Positions 44,244-53,506 of a stretch of 64,000 bases of DNA are shown piece after piece; within the stretch, counting starts at the first letter, position 1; the number at the start of each line of letters is the position of its first letter. The translations under genes and the position numbers were made by a program. The stretch comes from CBDCWT01 sp965223305 (GTDB lineage Bacteria > Planctomycetota > Planctomycetia > Pirellulales > Pirellulaceae). The DNA lies in contig CBDCWT010000088.1 in the NCBI GenBank assembly GCA_965223305.1, positions 434,001 through 498,000 of the forward strand. Direction: 5' to 3'. A model generated the notes under the pieces. The model made no database searches and had not been told where the DNA came from. It saw nothing but the letters and a program-made list of their open reading frames with translations.

Positions 44244-46307
44244 CTATTTCACTTCCCAAGCTTCGCCGAAGAAGTTGGCATCCACAACTTTGCCCGGCGA
44301 CCTGGATGTGATCGGCGTGCGCACATCGACAATTGCCCAGTCCGGTAGTTTCGGTACCTGTCGCGCATTGTTCAGATAGTCGTACTCGCGATAAGTGAAG
44401 CCGCTATTGAGCACGACGTAACGCTCTCGGTTCAGAGGGTTCGGATAGATCAACAACGGCACGTGCGTCGCAGCATCCAAAACACTCTTCCCGATCTCCA
44501 GCCGCTCGTGGTTCCAACGAATTGGCAGCTGGTCGACAACCCGCGCCAATACCGAGTTGCTGGTTGGGTCACCGAACAGCACCAGGTTCGCGGAGGCGAT
44601 ATCTCGCTCGTCGATGTCCTGGTCGCGCTTGACTCGGGCGTTGCCGCGGAACTGCTGCCTCCAGTGAACGACCGCGTGTTCCAATTCCGCTTGAACCCAC
44701 TCTTCGACCAAGGGGTGCTGGCTAGCTGCCCCAGGTCGCACGAAGATAAAGGAGTCCATAAACGCGTCGTCGATCGGTCCTTGCAGACCGTGCTTCTTCC
44801 GCAACCCCTCGTCGCGCGGGTTACCGGCAGCCCACGACTCTCCGGCCAGATGAAGGCGGCACGACCAGGATAGGTCGGAATTCAAGCGGGGAAGGTCCTC
44901 ACCCGGGATCCGTGTCGGAGTGCTCCGATCAGTGCAGTGGATGATGAGATCGGGAACGCGATCCAGCTCGCTGGGAAACAAGCCAGGTGGGAAGCGCAGC
45001 GAGAAATCTGTGACATTGGCTAGCGACACCGTAATCCGATCCGGCGATTCGATCGCTGCGTCGATCCGGGCCGGTTCCCAATGTTCTTGTAGAGCATTCA
45101 CGGTGACCCAATGCATGCGGTTGTACTTTAACGTGAAGGTGACCAATGAAACTCGTCGTGGTGGTTCGTGCCGGCCCGGTACAGCCAAGCGGCGTAACCG
45201 TGCTTCGATTTCCGCCTTCGAATCGTCGTGAATAGCATGCTTGGTCTGCGGGCCGATTACGTGGACCAACGATATATCTTCTCTTGCAAGAGCGGCTTCC
45301 ATGACGTCTGCAGCCTGTTTCTGCTGGTCCAGCTCCCCGCTGTAGGCGACAGTTGGACAGTGGACCAGGTTTGCCGCGTAGGCGGGACAGTCATACCATC
45401 GCCAGAGTTTTTCTTCGTACCAGCTTGGCGTGAGCGTCTCCTGCTGAAAGGACCGCAGAAACTCGGGAGTCTCCGAGAAGCCGGCGCCCGGGTTCGCCGC
45501 GAACCAACGGTCGGCGTAGTGCACTGCGAACTGCCAACAAGCGGCGCCACCCATCGAGAATCCACGCACAGATACGCGTCTCTCGTCAATGCGATAGCGA
45601 CGACGGACATCTTCGAGTGCTTCTAGGACGTCGACTTCGCCGGCGAACTTAAAAGCGTTGCAGAAGCGGCCATAGGGGTGCAATACGATTGTATCGGCTG
45701 GCGCATAACGACCGATCTGCTTTCGTCGTTGATCCATGAAGTTGACTTCACTCAATGTCTCACCTCGACCGTGGAACCAAATATCCAATCGCACTGTCTC
45801 CGTACTTTCCGGTCTATAGTTGTCCGGAACGACCAGTCCGTACGGCTGAATCGAATGATCGATCTTGGAAACGTACCCTAGCACAACGAGTCCCGTATCT
45901 TGCGTCCACGGGACGCGCCCCCGTGAGAGTTCACGAGCGCGTTGTCGGCCGACTTGCAACAGTTCCCTGGCTTTCTTTAGCTCATCGATGTGGAAGAACT
46001 CCTGGTGATCGAGCGCATCGCGAACAGCACGGTGGAAAACTCGGACGTCTGGAAGAAACCGCTGGACAGTGGCCGAGTCGACAGTGCGCAGCGATTCAAT
46101 TTGCGTTTGTAGGTCGCGCAGCCCCCTCTCGAGCTCGCTCCGGTCGGAATCTGCGAGTTCGATGCCCAGCTTGGGGATCGGCCGTACTCGATTCGGATCG
46201 TTATCTCTAGGGCCGTCCGCGCGCACGACGTACGCGACTGTGGCTACGAGCACCGCCGCACGACAGCAAGTTGCGAGTGATGTGGCTAGACGCTTATGAC
46301 GTGTCAT
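44244..46307 (-). CDS. Secreted prolyl-oligopeptidase-like esterase
   Basis: Secreted protein of 687 residues. A signal peptide (ATSLATCCRAAVLVATVAYV) leads to a helical region of about 100 residues, then an alpha/beta-hydrolase domain: YGLVVPDNYRPE, VRLDIWFHGRGETLSE (oxyanion-hole region) and RVSVRGFSMGGAACWQFAVH, where the G-F-S-M-G elbow carries the nucleophile. QTKHAIHDDSK probably holds the catalytic His. A further 250-residue C-terminal region contains beta-rich segments of no known domain. Similar large esterase/peptidase proteins are common in planctomycetes and are thought to act on extracellular polymers. ATG 46307 is used because it precedes the signal peptide; longer frames overlap the next gene's region. 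Confidence 0.75.
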   Translation of the reverse strand: MTRHKRLATSLATCCRAAVLVATVAYVVRADGPRDNDPNRVRPIPKLGIELADSDRSELERGLRDLQTQIESLRTVDSATVQRFLPDVRVFHRAVRDALDHQEFFHIDELKKARELLQVGRQRARELSRGRVPWTQDTGLVVLGYVSKIDHSIQPYGLVVPDNYRPESTETVRLDIWFHGRGETLSEVNFMDQRRKQIGRYAPADTIVLHPYGRFCNAFKFAGEVDVLEALEDVRRRYRIDERRVSVRGFSMGGAACWQFAVHYADRWFAANPGAGFSETPEFLRSFQQETLTPSWYEEKLWRWYDCPAYAANLVHCPTVAYSGELDQQKQAADVMEAALAREDISLVHVIGPQTKHAIHDDSKAEIEARLRRLAVPGRHEPPRRVSLVTFTLKYNRMHWVTVNALQEHWEPARIDAAIESPDRITVSLANVTDFSLRFPPGLFPSELDRVPDLIIHCTDRSTPTRIPGEDLPRLNSDLSWSCRLHLAGESWAAGNPRDEGLRKKHGLQGPIDDAFMDSFIFVRPGAASQHPLVEEWVQAELEHAVVHWRQQFRGNARVKRDQDIDERDIASANLVLFGDPTSNSVLARVVDQLPIRWNHERLEIGKSVLDAATHVPLLIYPNPLNRERYVVLNSGFTYREYDYLNNARQVPKLPDWAIVDVRTPITSRSPGKVVDANFFGEAWEVK

Positions 46308-46485
46308 GTGTTGCACCGCCTCGGGTAGGCTGAAGAAATGGGTCGCGAGCTTGGCGAAGCGGACCTCCAACCCAGTGACCGCCGGGTCCACTCCTCGTCT
46401 TCGTTGAAAGGGCGAGGACGAGTGCCGCCAAACTGCCGGCTGATTAGGCCCCAGCTTAGCACTGCATGCGCAACTTGTCAGCCGA

Positions 46486-48711
46486 TCAGCCTCGATTGCA
46501 CACCAGCAGCAGCGGTGTCGTCGTCTGGCGGGCGACCTGCATCGTGAAATGACCGAACAGCCTACGACCTCGACGAGCTCGTCGGACACCCAAGACAACA
46601 AGGTCCGCTGATGTCGCGCGTTCGATAATTGTGGACATCGCTGAATCGGCGATCTCGACTTGTATGCCGGCGTCGGCAACATTGAGATCAGCCGCCATCC
46701 GGGACAGTTCGCGACGAGCCTGCCGCTGCTGTGTGTCTGTGGCTGCTGACTTCAAGACCTTCAATAGCGTGACTTGGCGACGGCGGTCTCGGGCAAGACT
46801 GGCAAGCAGCCGCGCCAGCAACAAATCGTGTCCACCGCGCCCCGCCACGGGAACTAGTATGCGTTGGACTTGAGACAGTTGCCAACCTTGGGGAGCCCGC
46901 AAGACGACGACGTCGCAGTGGACTTGGTTCATTAGTGCATCCAGGGGCATTTCCGCATCCGAGTTTGTAATTTGGCTCAATCCAAGTAACAAGCTCTCGC
47001 AGTGATGCGTGCTCGCAACGCGGCTGATCTCATCCCACGGCTGCTCGGCGATTGTGGCCAGTGCTTCTGGGTAGAGGCCCGCGTCAACCGATGCGCGAAT
47101 CGCGTGGTGCAGGACCCGCTGCGCGTTTTCAAGAGGTTGGGGATCTGCCTCGGGTCGCCAGTTGCGACGGGTGACGACGACAGACAGCAGCAGGACGCGC
47201 CCTACATCTGGTGGGGCCAAAGCAGCAGCCAACTCTACCAGGCCGCGCGCCGTTTCAGGGTTGGCAAGCGGCACCAGGACGAGCGGGCTGCGGCCGCGCA
47301 ACTGGACCAGCTCTGGATCCAAAGCCGCCGACGAAGCATCGGCCACGCGTGCTCTGTGGGCGAACAACCCCAGGAACAGGAGTCCACCGAGCGACAGCCA
47401 AACAGCGATAATTTGGCCTGCCGCCGGGACCGCCACTCCCTGGTAGATGGCAATTGCCAAGCAGGCGGCGCCCCCGATTACAGGAACGGCAGGAAAGAAC
47501 GGAGAACGAAAAGGTGGCGGCCGCTTGCCACTGCGTTGGCGGACAAGGATGGCGATCCAGTGAGCGATCGCAAATGTGACCAGAAAGATGAGGCTGGCTG
47601 CGGCTCCCGCCGCTGCGACGTCGGGAACGACTACCAAGATAGCCACGACCAGCAGCCCGGTTGCTACGGTGGCAGTCAAGGGGCTTTTCGTACGACGGTC
47701 AACCCGGCCCAGTTGCCTGGGGAGCGTGCGGTCTTTTGCCATCGAGACTGCGACCCGAGACGCGGCGAATAGATTGGCTTGCAGAGCCGACAACATCGAC
47801 AGGATCGCGGCGACGATAACGAGCCAATAGCCGAAACGTCCTAGGTAGTTTTGGGAGGCGACGGCCACGATCGTCTCGCTATGCTGCCGGCTCAAATCGG
47901 CGATTGGTTCTCCGGCAGTTCCAACTGTGGCGATCACAAAGAGCAGCGGCAGATAGATGAGCAACGCGACTCCCAGCGAGATCAGCATGGCGCGCGGCAC
48001 GGTTCGCTGTGGGTCGCGCACCTCGCCTGCCACAGCAGCGATAAGATCAAATCCTTGCAGAGCGATGAAGGTGAATCCCATAGCCTGTAGCAATCCTCGC
48101 CAACCTTCCGCAAGAAATGGTTGCATGGACTGCTGCACCTCCACTAGAGAACGCCCACGAAGCGCCCAAAAGCCGCACACGATCAGCACAATGAAGACGA
48201 CCACTTTGCCCAAGTTGATCCACAGACCACCTCCCGCAGAGCGAAAGGTAAGAATCAGGACGTGCGCGACAGTCGCGGCAATCGCCAACGCCAAAACCGC
48301 CTGGCGACCAAGTTTCCAATCGGGCGACGTCTCGCCGAACAGGTGAAGCAGTTCGAGACAGGCGATCGCAGCGAATTCGGCAAATCCCAGGGCGTAGAGT
48401 GCCGCGGCGACGATGGAGGCGAACCAAACCACCCAACCCACTACAAAGGCGGCTTCGACCGATAACACTTTCTTCGCGAATGTGTACGTTCCGCCGGACT
48501 GAGGGAACTTCGAAGAGACTTCGGCGAAACTCAATGCAGTGAACAGCGCGATCAAGCCGTTAAGCGCGAAAGCAACAATCGCACTTGGCCCTGTGGCCGC
48601 GAATGCTGCTCCGGCCAGCGCCAGAATTCCGCCACCGACGATTGCGCCCACCCCCACGCCAGTTGCTCCCATCAATCCAAGATGTCGCTCGCCTGACGGC
48701 TCCGTGACCAC
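46486..48711 (-). CDS. APC-family permease fused to tandem universal-stress-protein domains
   Basis: 741-residue fusion. The N-terminal 450 residues are an amino-acid/polyamine/organocation permease with about 12 helices: GATGVGVGAIVGGGILALAG (TM1), SFAEVSSKFPQSGGTYTFAK, then GFTFIALQGFDLIAAVAGEV in TM6-7. The C-terminal 270 residues contain two UspA-like units (PLVLVPLANPETARGLVELA; QRILVPVAGRGGHDLLLARL ending ADLVVLGVRRA...RQTTTPLLLV). Such permease-Usp fusions are known in several phyla; the stress domain may gate transport. GTG 48711 is chosen because it starts just before TM1 and has AAAGG nearby; an ATG 105 bp upstream is the alternative. Substrate, probably an amino acid, is unknown. 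Confidence 0.83.
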   Translation of the reverse strand: MVTEPSGERHLGLMGATGVGVGAIVGGGILALAGAAFAATGPSAIVAFALNGLIALFTALSFAEVSSKFPQSGGTYTFAKKVLSVEAAFVVGWVVWFASIVAAALYALGFAEFAAIACLELLHLFGETSPDWKLGRQAVLALAIAATVAHVLILTFRSAGGGLWINLGKVVVFIVLIVCGFWALRGRSLVEVQQSMQPFLAEGWRGLLQAMGFTFIALQGFDLIAAVAGEVRDPQRTVPRAMLISLGVALLIYLPLLFVIATVGTAGEPIADLSRQHSETIVAVASQNYLGRFGYWLVIVAAILSMLSALQANLFAASRVAVSMAKDRTLPRQLGRVDRRTKSPLTATVATGLLVVAILVVVPDVAAAGAAASLIFLVTFAIAHWIAILVRQRSGKRPPPFRSPFFPAVPVIGGAACLAIAIYQGVAVPAAGQIIAVWLSLGGLLFLGLFAHRARVADASSAALDPELVQLRGRSPLVLVPLANPETARGLVELAAALAPPDVGRVLLLSVVVTRRNWRPEADPQPLENAQRVLHHAIRASVDAGLYPEALATIAEQPWDEISRVASTHHCESLLLGLSQITNSDAEMPLDALMNQVHCDVVVLRAPQGWQLSQVQRILVPVAGRGGHDLLLARLLASLARDRRRQVTLLKVLKSAATDTQQRQARRELSRMAADLNVADAGIQVEIADSAMSTIIERATSADLVVLGVRRARRGRRLFGHFTMQVARQTTTPLLLVCNRG

Positions 48712-48926
48712 TTGACGCCTTTCTCCCCTCCGTGCCCTACGTTCGTACCGATCCCGGATTCTATCAAACCCGCGTCGATCCAGGTTGCCGCAACTTGCCG
48801 CTATGGCCGAAAGCAATTGGGCTCTAGGAACTGGGAGGGCGAGGCTCCTGCCGAGCCGCCGGGCTGTTGGTGACCGCGGTGCTCCACCAGGCCAGGCTCA
48901 GTTTCCCTCGTACCTATACAAAGAAA

Positions 48927-48954
48927 CCCGGGAGAGAAGATCTTCTCTCCCGGG
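48927..48954 (-). terminator. Perfect 28-bp palindrome, terminator of the BBP7 gene
   Basis: CCCGGGAGAGAAGA followed directly by its exact complement, about 70 bp after the stop of the minus-strand barrel gene. On that strand it is followed by TTTCTTTG, so it looks like an intrinsic terminator with a 14-bp stem and no formal loop. It may also protect the permease promoter from read-through. Confidence 0.65.
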
Positions 48955-49022
48955 CTAACCAAACTCGCACTCGGAACAGCGAATTGGCCATTTGCTGTCC
49001 GAACGCTGGCAAAAAACACAAC

Positions 49023-50249
49023 CTAGAAGAGCGCTTCCAGTCCGACGAACCCGCCGTGCAGGAACAGGTCGCCGTTGAGGTCCACCGTGGCCATGGGGAT
49101 GGACGGGTTGGTGTTGTCGAGTTGTTCAGGAGCGAGTGCGACACGATCCAGCCACAGGGCTTGGTATCCGGCACGCAGGGCGAGTCGGCATGAGAGCTGG
49201 TAGGTCGCCGACACGCCCAATTCGCCTAGGAAGCCTGTCAGGTCGCGACGAGCACTGGCGGTTGCAGCGCCGCCACCGATTGCCGCAACATCTTCAAACG
49301 TAAATTGGCTTGCTGAATTGAACAACAGGGCCATCTTGAACCAGCCATCCAATCGCAAGGCTCCGCGTTGCCACAGATAAGTTTCCGCGCCTAGCTGGAA
49401 ACCACTCAGATGATTACTGGTGTTGATCGAATAGTGTGACGTTCCTCCTCCCGTGTTGAACACAGCGCCGAAATCTTCATCAAGCTCTAAGTATCGGAAT
49501 CCGGCGATCCAGGTCAGCCAGCACGCATGACTCACGCGTCTGACGTTCGCTTCGAAGCTGCGCAGCTGCGAACTGTAAGCGAAGTTAACGGTACCGAAGG
49601 GTCCCGGCGGCAGGGACGGGTGCGCAAAACTCGGGAACTGAACGGCGATGTTGCCGGATCGTGTGGCTACCGAGTCCCAGTCGTCGATCGAGAAATAGCC
49701 GACTTCGAAGCTGTGGCGGTCGTTTAAGCAGTGGATCAAGCTGATCCGCGGGCCCCAGCGAGTCGAGAAGTTGAACTCACCCGTATTGAATATCTCGGTG
49801 CCTTTCGGGTCGATCGGATCGGAAAAGACGAGACTCTGTTCTCCATCTGCGGAAGAGCGGTCTAGGAAGATGGCGTCCGCTCGCACCATCCAGCGGTAGG
49901 GTGGGCAGCAACCGGTCGCCCAGGGATCGTGGAGCAGCCCCTTATGTGGCAGGCAATCGTCAAAGCAAAGGTCGTCCATCCATACCGGACTATCGTCCCA
50001 CGAACTCGTGTCCAATGGACGCTTGTCACTTGTGTCCTGAGAGATCTCTTCACTCTCCTCGCCGGCTGCGTGGTCGCTCCAAGACTCGACGGCCGGCGGT
50101 GCCTCCGGGATCGGTTCCGCAGGTACGAGTTCCTCTATCGGTACAGGTACAACTTCATCGTGTTGGGCTTGGGCAACAGGACCCACCAACACACAGATCA
50201 TCGCTGTTGTCACCCAACTCAACGACGCGGTGCGAATTGTTAGCTTCAT
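49023..50249 (-). CDS. BBP7-family outer-membrane beta-barrel protein
   Basis: Exported protein of 408 residues. A signal peptide (WVTTAMICVLVGPVAQAQ) precedes a Pro/Glu-rich linker (about 30-75) and CCPPYRWMVRADAIFLDRSS, the typical start of planctomycete BBP7 barrels. Alternating polar/hydrophobic strands follow (TRWGPRISLIHCLNDRHSFE; EANVRRVSHACWLTWIAGFR; RLALRAGYQALWLDRVALAP) ending in VGLEALF, a terminal strand with a final aromatic residue as expected for outer-membrane insertion. The family is highly expanded in planctomycetes; individual members have no assigned function. Probably monocistronic. Confidence 0.84.
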   Translation of the reverse strand: MKLTIRTASLSWVTTAMICVLVGPVAQAQHDEVVPVPIEELVPAEPIPEAPPAVESWSDHAAGEESEEISQDTSDKRPLDTSSWDDSPVWMDDLCFDDCLPHKGLLHDPWATGCCPPYRWMVRADAIFLDRSSADGEQSLVFSDPIDPKGTEIFNTGEFNFSTRWGPRISLIHCLNDRHSFEVGYFSIDDWDSVATRSGNIAVQFPSFAHPSLPPGPFGTVNFAYSSQLRSFEANVRRVSHACWLTWIAGFRYLELDEDFGAVFNTGGGTSHYSINTSNHLSGFQLGAETYLWQRGALRLDGWFKMALLFNSASQFTFEDVAAIGGGAATASARRDLTGFLGELGVSATYQLSCRLALRAGYQALWLDRVALAPEQLDNTNPSIPMATVDLNGDLFLHGGFVGLEALF

Positions 50250-50744
50250 CGAACAAGCTCCTCGTCATGAAAGGAATGAGCGTCACAAGTCTGACGCCAG
50301 GCCAATTCGGTACAACCGTGCGTTCCGGAGAACGCGGCGGGTTTGGTATGTTGTGGATATTCGGACCAATCGGTATCACACCTTCGACTCGAACAAGTCT
50401 CCCGCTACGACCACGACGACCGCTCGGACTGGAGTTTTCGGTGCGGCCCTTAGAAGAGAGTGAACCGTTGGAATCGATTGGCCCACCTCAATCGATCTCA
50501 ACGGTCGAACCGAACAAACCGCGCGAATCGATTGCCTCCGAAGATCCCGGTCGATCGATACAAGCGGCAATCTTTGCGACCAAGAGACGGTCGATATTCA
50601 CTACGACCGTTACATCCTGCGGCAGTTGAGGGGCCTCGCCGCAGTTTGTTGGCGTCGAAGCAAAGAGGGTTAGTTCAAACACACCAGGCCAGCAGGGGCG
50701 GCTGGCGCGAAGATGTGACGCAGGACCAGAGGTCTGTGCAGCTT
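50250..50744. other. Gap without recognised gene
   Basis: This stretch upstream of the BBP7 gene has several open frames on both strands, but none has a convincing ribosome-binding site, domain or amino-acid composition of a real protein. Near 50.45-50.58 kb several copies of TCGATCG-like words (cgatcgatt, tcgatcgat) cluster without clear symmetry. The BBP7 promoter should lie in the first 100 bp. Confidence 0.4.
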
Positions 50745-50911
50745 TCTTCACTCTCCCCTCGGGGAGAGTCGGCCCGAAGGGCCGGAGAGGGGCAGCCCTC
50801 CCCAGACGCTACGCGTCGGTTTCGCTGGGGAACCGTGGGCTAACGCCCAGCGGCTGATTTGCAGCGTAGCCGAACTCGCCAGAGTGGTAGCCGAACTCGC
50901 CAGAGTTTGGT
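50745..50911. repeat. Composite family B-C-A repeat, empty insertion site
   Basis: The family B palindrome (CTCTCCCCTCGGGGAGAG, GGCCCGAAGGGCC) is followed by GGGGAACCGTGGGCTAACGC, then the family C end (CCCAGCGGCTGATTT) and two family A units (GTAGCCGAACTCGCCAGAG twice). The same order occurs at 42531-42857, but there the 180-bp repeat has been inserted at CTAA. From 50912 to 51141 nothing is recognised. Confidence 0.88.
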
Positions 50912-51141
50912 GGACGGCATGAAGCGCAAAGCTGCACGACCTCCGGCGGGAGGGTGGAGCGGATGCCGGCAAGTTCCCGGACGAAAGGTGAGAAGATTGC
51001 ACGTTGTCGGGGCGACACGTCTGGCCCTGGGGGCTCGCACTTCCGATCGAGCCAAGAGCCCAACGACAACAACGATCGTCCGATCAGGGTAAGACCTTGC
51101 ACGGCCGGAAGGAGATGGCCGTCAGCACGCGAGGTTTGTGG

Positions 51142-52941
51142 TTACAGCAGCTCGTTAAAGAGACTAAACAGGCCGCGCAGCCCCTTTTGAGGCCCCCGGG
51201 TAGGCCGTGTTTCTTGTGGCAGCTGGACTTCCGCGGCTGCGGCCGCGGGTTGTATCTCCCAATGCGGAGAGGACGGCAGCGCCCCGGTCACTTCTTCAGT
51301 GTTCATAACGGGGTCTGGTGGCAGCAACTGGCCGCTGGAGGCGTGTCGTACCTGGTCCTCGACGTTCGGCAAACCCAGGTGTTCAGAGACTCGCGCCAGA
51401 TTAGCGGTGGCCACGGGATGCGGATTCAGACGGACACTGTGCTGGAGCCAATACTCCGCTTTGTGCAGTTCCCCATACTGTGCCATGAGCACTCCCAGCT
51501 CGTTTGCCGCTACGGGGTTTTCTGAATCAACCGCGAGGGCTGCCTGATAGAGCGAGACGGCTTTGGCCACGCCTACCTCTTGCACGGCTCTCTCTTCAGC
51601 ACAGAGCACTAAGCCAACTCTTGCTAGACCGCAAATGGCCTGCGACGCAGCGGCTTGCCCACCGCTAGCGACCACCAACTGTTCCTGGGCCAGAGCGAAG
51701 TATGCGTGCATTGCCTCGATCGGAGTTAGTCGGTTTCCAGTTTCCCTCAAGATAGCGGTGCGATGCTCGGCGACCACCGTCACCACTGCCGCTTGTCCGG
51801 CCTCCGCCTGAGGTAGTCTCACGAAGTCTTCGGCTTCTGAGAGAGCGTACAGTCCGGCGTCTAGTGCTTTGACATGCGCTTGCGTTCGATAGATACCGTC
51901 CCAGGCGATGGAGATCGTTCGCAAGGCCTCAACAAATGCTGCTCGCGCCGACACGAGGTCACCGTCACGCACCAGTTGTGCAGCAAACTCGATGTGTTGG
52001 TGCGCCGTTGCGGCCGCCTCGTCGATCAGCAGCTGTCTGTGTTGGGGACCCAGTTCGACGGAGTCGGTCGGTATACCGAAACGTGGTTCAGGAAGCTGCG
52101 CTGTGGGGCCGGCCGGTTCGTTCTCGACGCTGCTGGGTCGCGAGGAAGCCGCGGGCTCGACGATACGGACTTGGCCGGCCCTTTCTCCTGTCGCCGGTGG
52201 CTCAAAGGTGGCTCTGGCACTGCGGGTCGAGCTAGGTTCTGCTGAGTCTTGCTGTGCAGGTGGGGATTTCGGCTTCGGCTTTCGCGCGGAGAGCGGAGTC
52301 TTGGATCGAAGGGGGTTTCGCGGAACGACATCCCACCTTGCGACTGTAGCGCTGGACGCATGCTGGCCCAACCGGTTTGGCGGCGAACCGTCTCGCGGCT
52401 TCTCCCGAGACGCCGCGGGATAATGTGCGTCGGGCGCGTTCGATTCAACATTGGATCTACCAGAGATCGACTGCGAGGTGCGCTTGGGCTTGTCCCAGGT
52501 TGTCCCAGGTTTCGGGAGATACCTCGCGTGTGGTGCTTGGCTGCGGTGTCGGGTCGCCGCTGGCAATGGGGAGTTAGGCGTTGCTTCCCTCTGTCGGTCC
52601 GCTGAGGTCGTGGCGCCGAGCGAGTGGCTTCTCGGCTCGGATGGGGCTGGTTTTCCGTTGGCCGCCCGGTCAGGCCGAGTTCGGAGCATCTGCGTGCCGT
52701 TCTTCGCACTTGCCGGCAAGATCTCACCGGCCTTCGGCAGTGGTTTTGGAAACGGAGCGTGCCGCAAGGCTTTGGTTTTACGGACGGCTTGAAGAGGCTG
52801 CGGCGGGCGTGTTGGATCCACCGCTACGTGTTCGGCCCGATATGCGACCCTGGGTTGGACAGCTGCACTCCACGGGAGTCCGACCGTGATCGCAAACAGC
52901 CAAGTCAGAGCCAGCACGGGCCGAATCGTAATTCTGTTCAT
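51142..52941 (-). CDS. Exported TPR protein with long low-complexity region
   Basis: Protein of 599 residues without a recognised family. A signal peptide (LALTWLFAITVGLPWSAA) is followed by about 270 residues rich in Pro, Arg, Ser and Lys with no predicted fold (for example RKPKPKSPPAQQDSAEPSST). From about residue 290 the protein is helical, including LLIDEAAATAHQHIEFAAQL, VSARAAFVEALRTISIAWDG and a TPR-like KAVSLYQAALAVDSENPVAA followed by KAEYWLQHSVRLNPHP. The C-terminus has another disordered linker and a short GLRGLFSLFNELL helix. ATG 52941 is chosen from the signal peptide. It may be an envelope scaffold; function unknown. No operon partner. Confidence 0.72.
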   Translation of the reverse strand: MNRITIRPVLALTWLFAITVGLPWSAAVQPRVAYRAEHVAVDPTRPPQPLQAVRKTKALRHAPFPKPLPKAGEILPASAKNGTQMLRTRPDRAANGKPAPSEPRSHSLGATTSADRQREATPNSPLPAATRHRSQAPHARYLPKPGTTWDKPKRTSQSISGRSNVESNAPDAHYPAASREKPRDGSPPNRLGQHASSATVARWDVVPRNPLRSKTPLSARKPKPKSPPAQQDSAEPSSTRSARATFEPPATGERAGQVRIVEPAASSRPSSVENEPAGPTAQLPEPRFGIPTDSVELGPQHRQLLIDEAAATAHQHIEFAAQLVRDGDLVSARAAFVEALRTISIAWDGIYRTQAHVKALDAGLYALSEAEDFVRLPQAEAGQAAVVTVVAEHRTAILRETGNRLTPIEAMHAYFALAQEQLVVASGGQAAASQAICGLARVGLVLCAEERAVQEVGVAKAVSLYQAALAVDSENPVAANELGVLMAQYGELHKAEYWLQHSVRLNPHPVATANLARVSEHLGLPNVEDQVRHASSGQLLPPDPVMNTEEVTGALPSSPHWEIQPAAAAAEVQLPQETRPTRGPQKGLRGLFSLFNELL

Positions 52942-53240
52942 GGGGACCTGCAGTAGCTTGGGTTCAGGCGCAGATAGAGACACCACAGCCGACCAGTGTT
53001 AGCGTATGAGGTTCAACGCCCGAGGCTCTTCCTTGATGAGCTGCACTACGACCCCCTGCCTGCGTCCGGTCATACTCGTTACTCCGAAAAGAACGGTGCA
53101 TCGGTATCAAGTTCGGCGCAGAAAGACAGCCATATTCGAACTTTCCCTTGCCGCCGGCACGACTACTAGAACCCCGTGAGGCCGAACAAACGATACAATC
53201 GGACCAACCGGTACGCTTGCTAGCGGCGACCGAGCTGGGT

Positions 53241-53420
53241 TAGCCCGGATAATTCATGAAGATCGTCGCGAGAGGTTGTAAGTACGTTCGTGGCAAGGAA
53301 GGCGAGCAATTCTTCCGCAGGCGTATTGAAGCAATACGTCGAGGGAGAATTGTGAAGCATGACGAAGCCACGGATGGACTTACGACCTCGCAGTAGATCG
53401 CTCATGAATAATTCGGGCTA
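53241..53420 (-). repeat. 180-bp palindromic mobile repeat, copy 5 (inverted)
   Basis: Inverted orientation like copy 3. Flanks are TTAG on the left and CTAG on the right. One base change (CTACTG for CTGCTG, in the reverse reading) is silent in the internal 51-codon frame. It lies 86 bp downstream of the epimerase stop codon and, unlike copies 1-3, does not form a stop codon. Confidence 0.87.
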
Positions 53421-53506
53421 GGCGCTCGAAGCGGGCGACCGGTTCCTGAAGGGGCCAGTGGCGTCGGCTATTGGGTGAGCAGGCCCGCGATGTGTGGCCG
53501 CAGCGA

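Noticed and set aside
49901..50629. 242-residue plus-strand frame overlapping the BBP7 gene and its upstream gap
   Set aside because: Its first half is antisense to BBP7 coding sequence, and the rest is low-complexity Arg/Ser/Pro-rich translation without a start signal.
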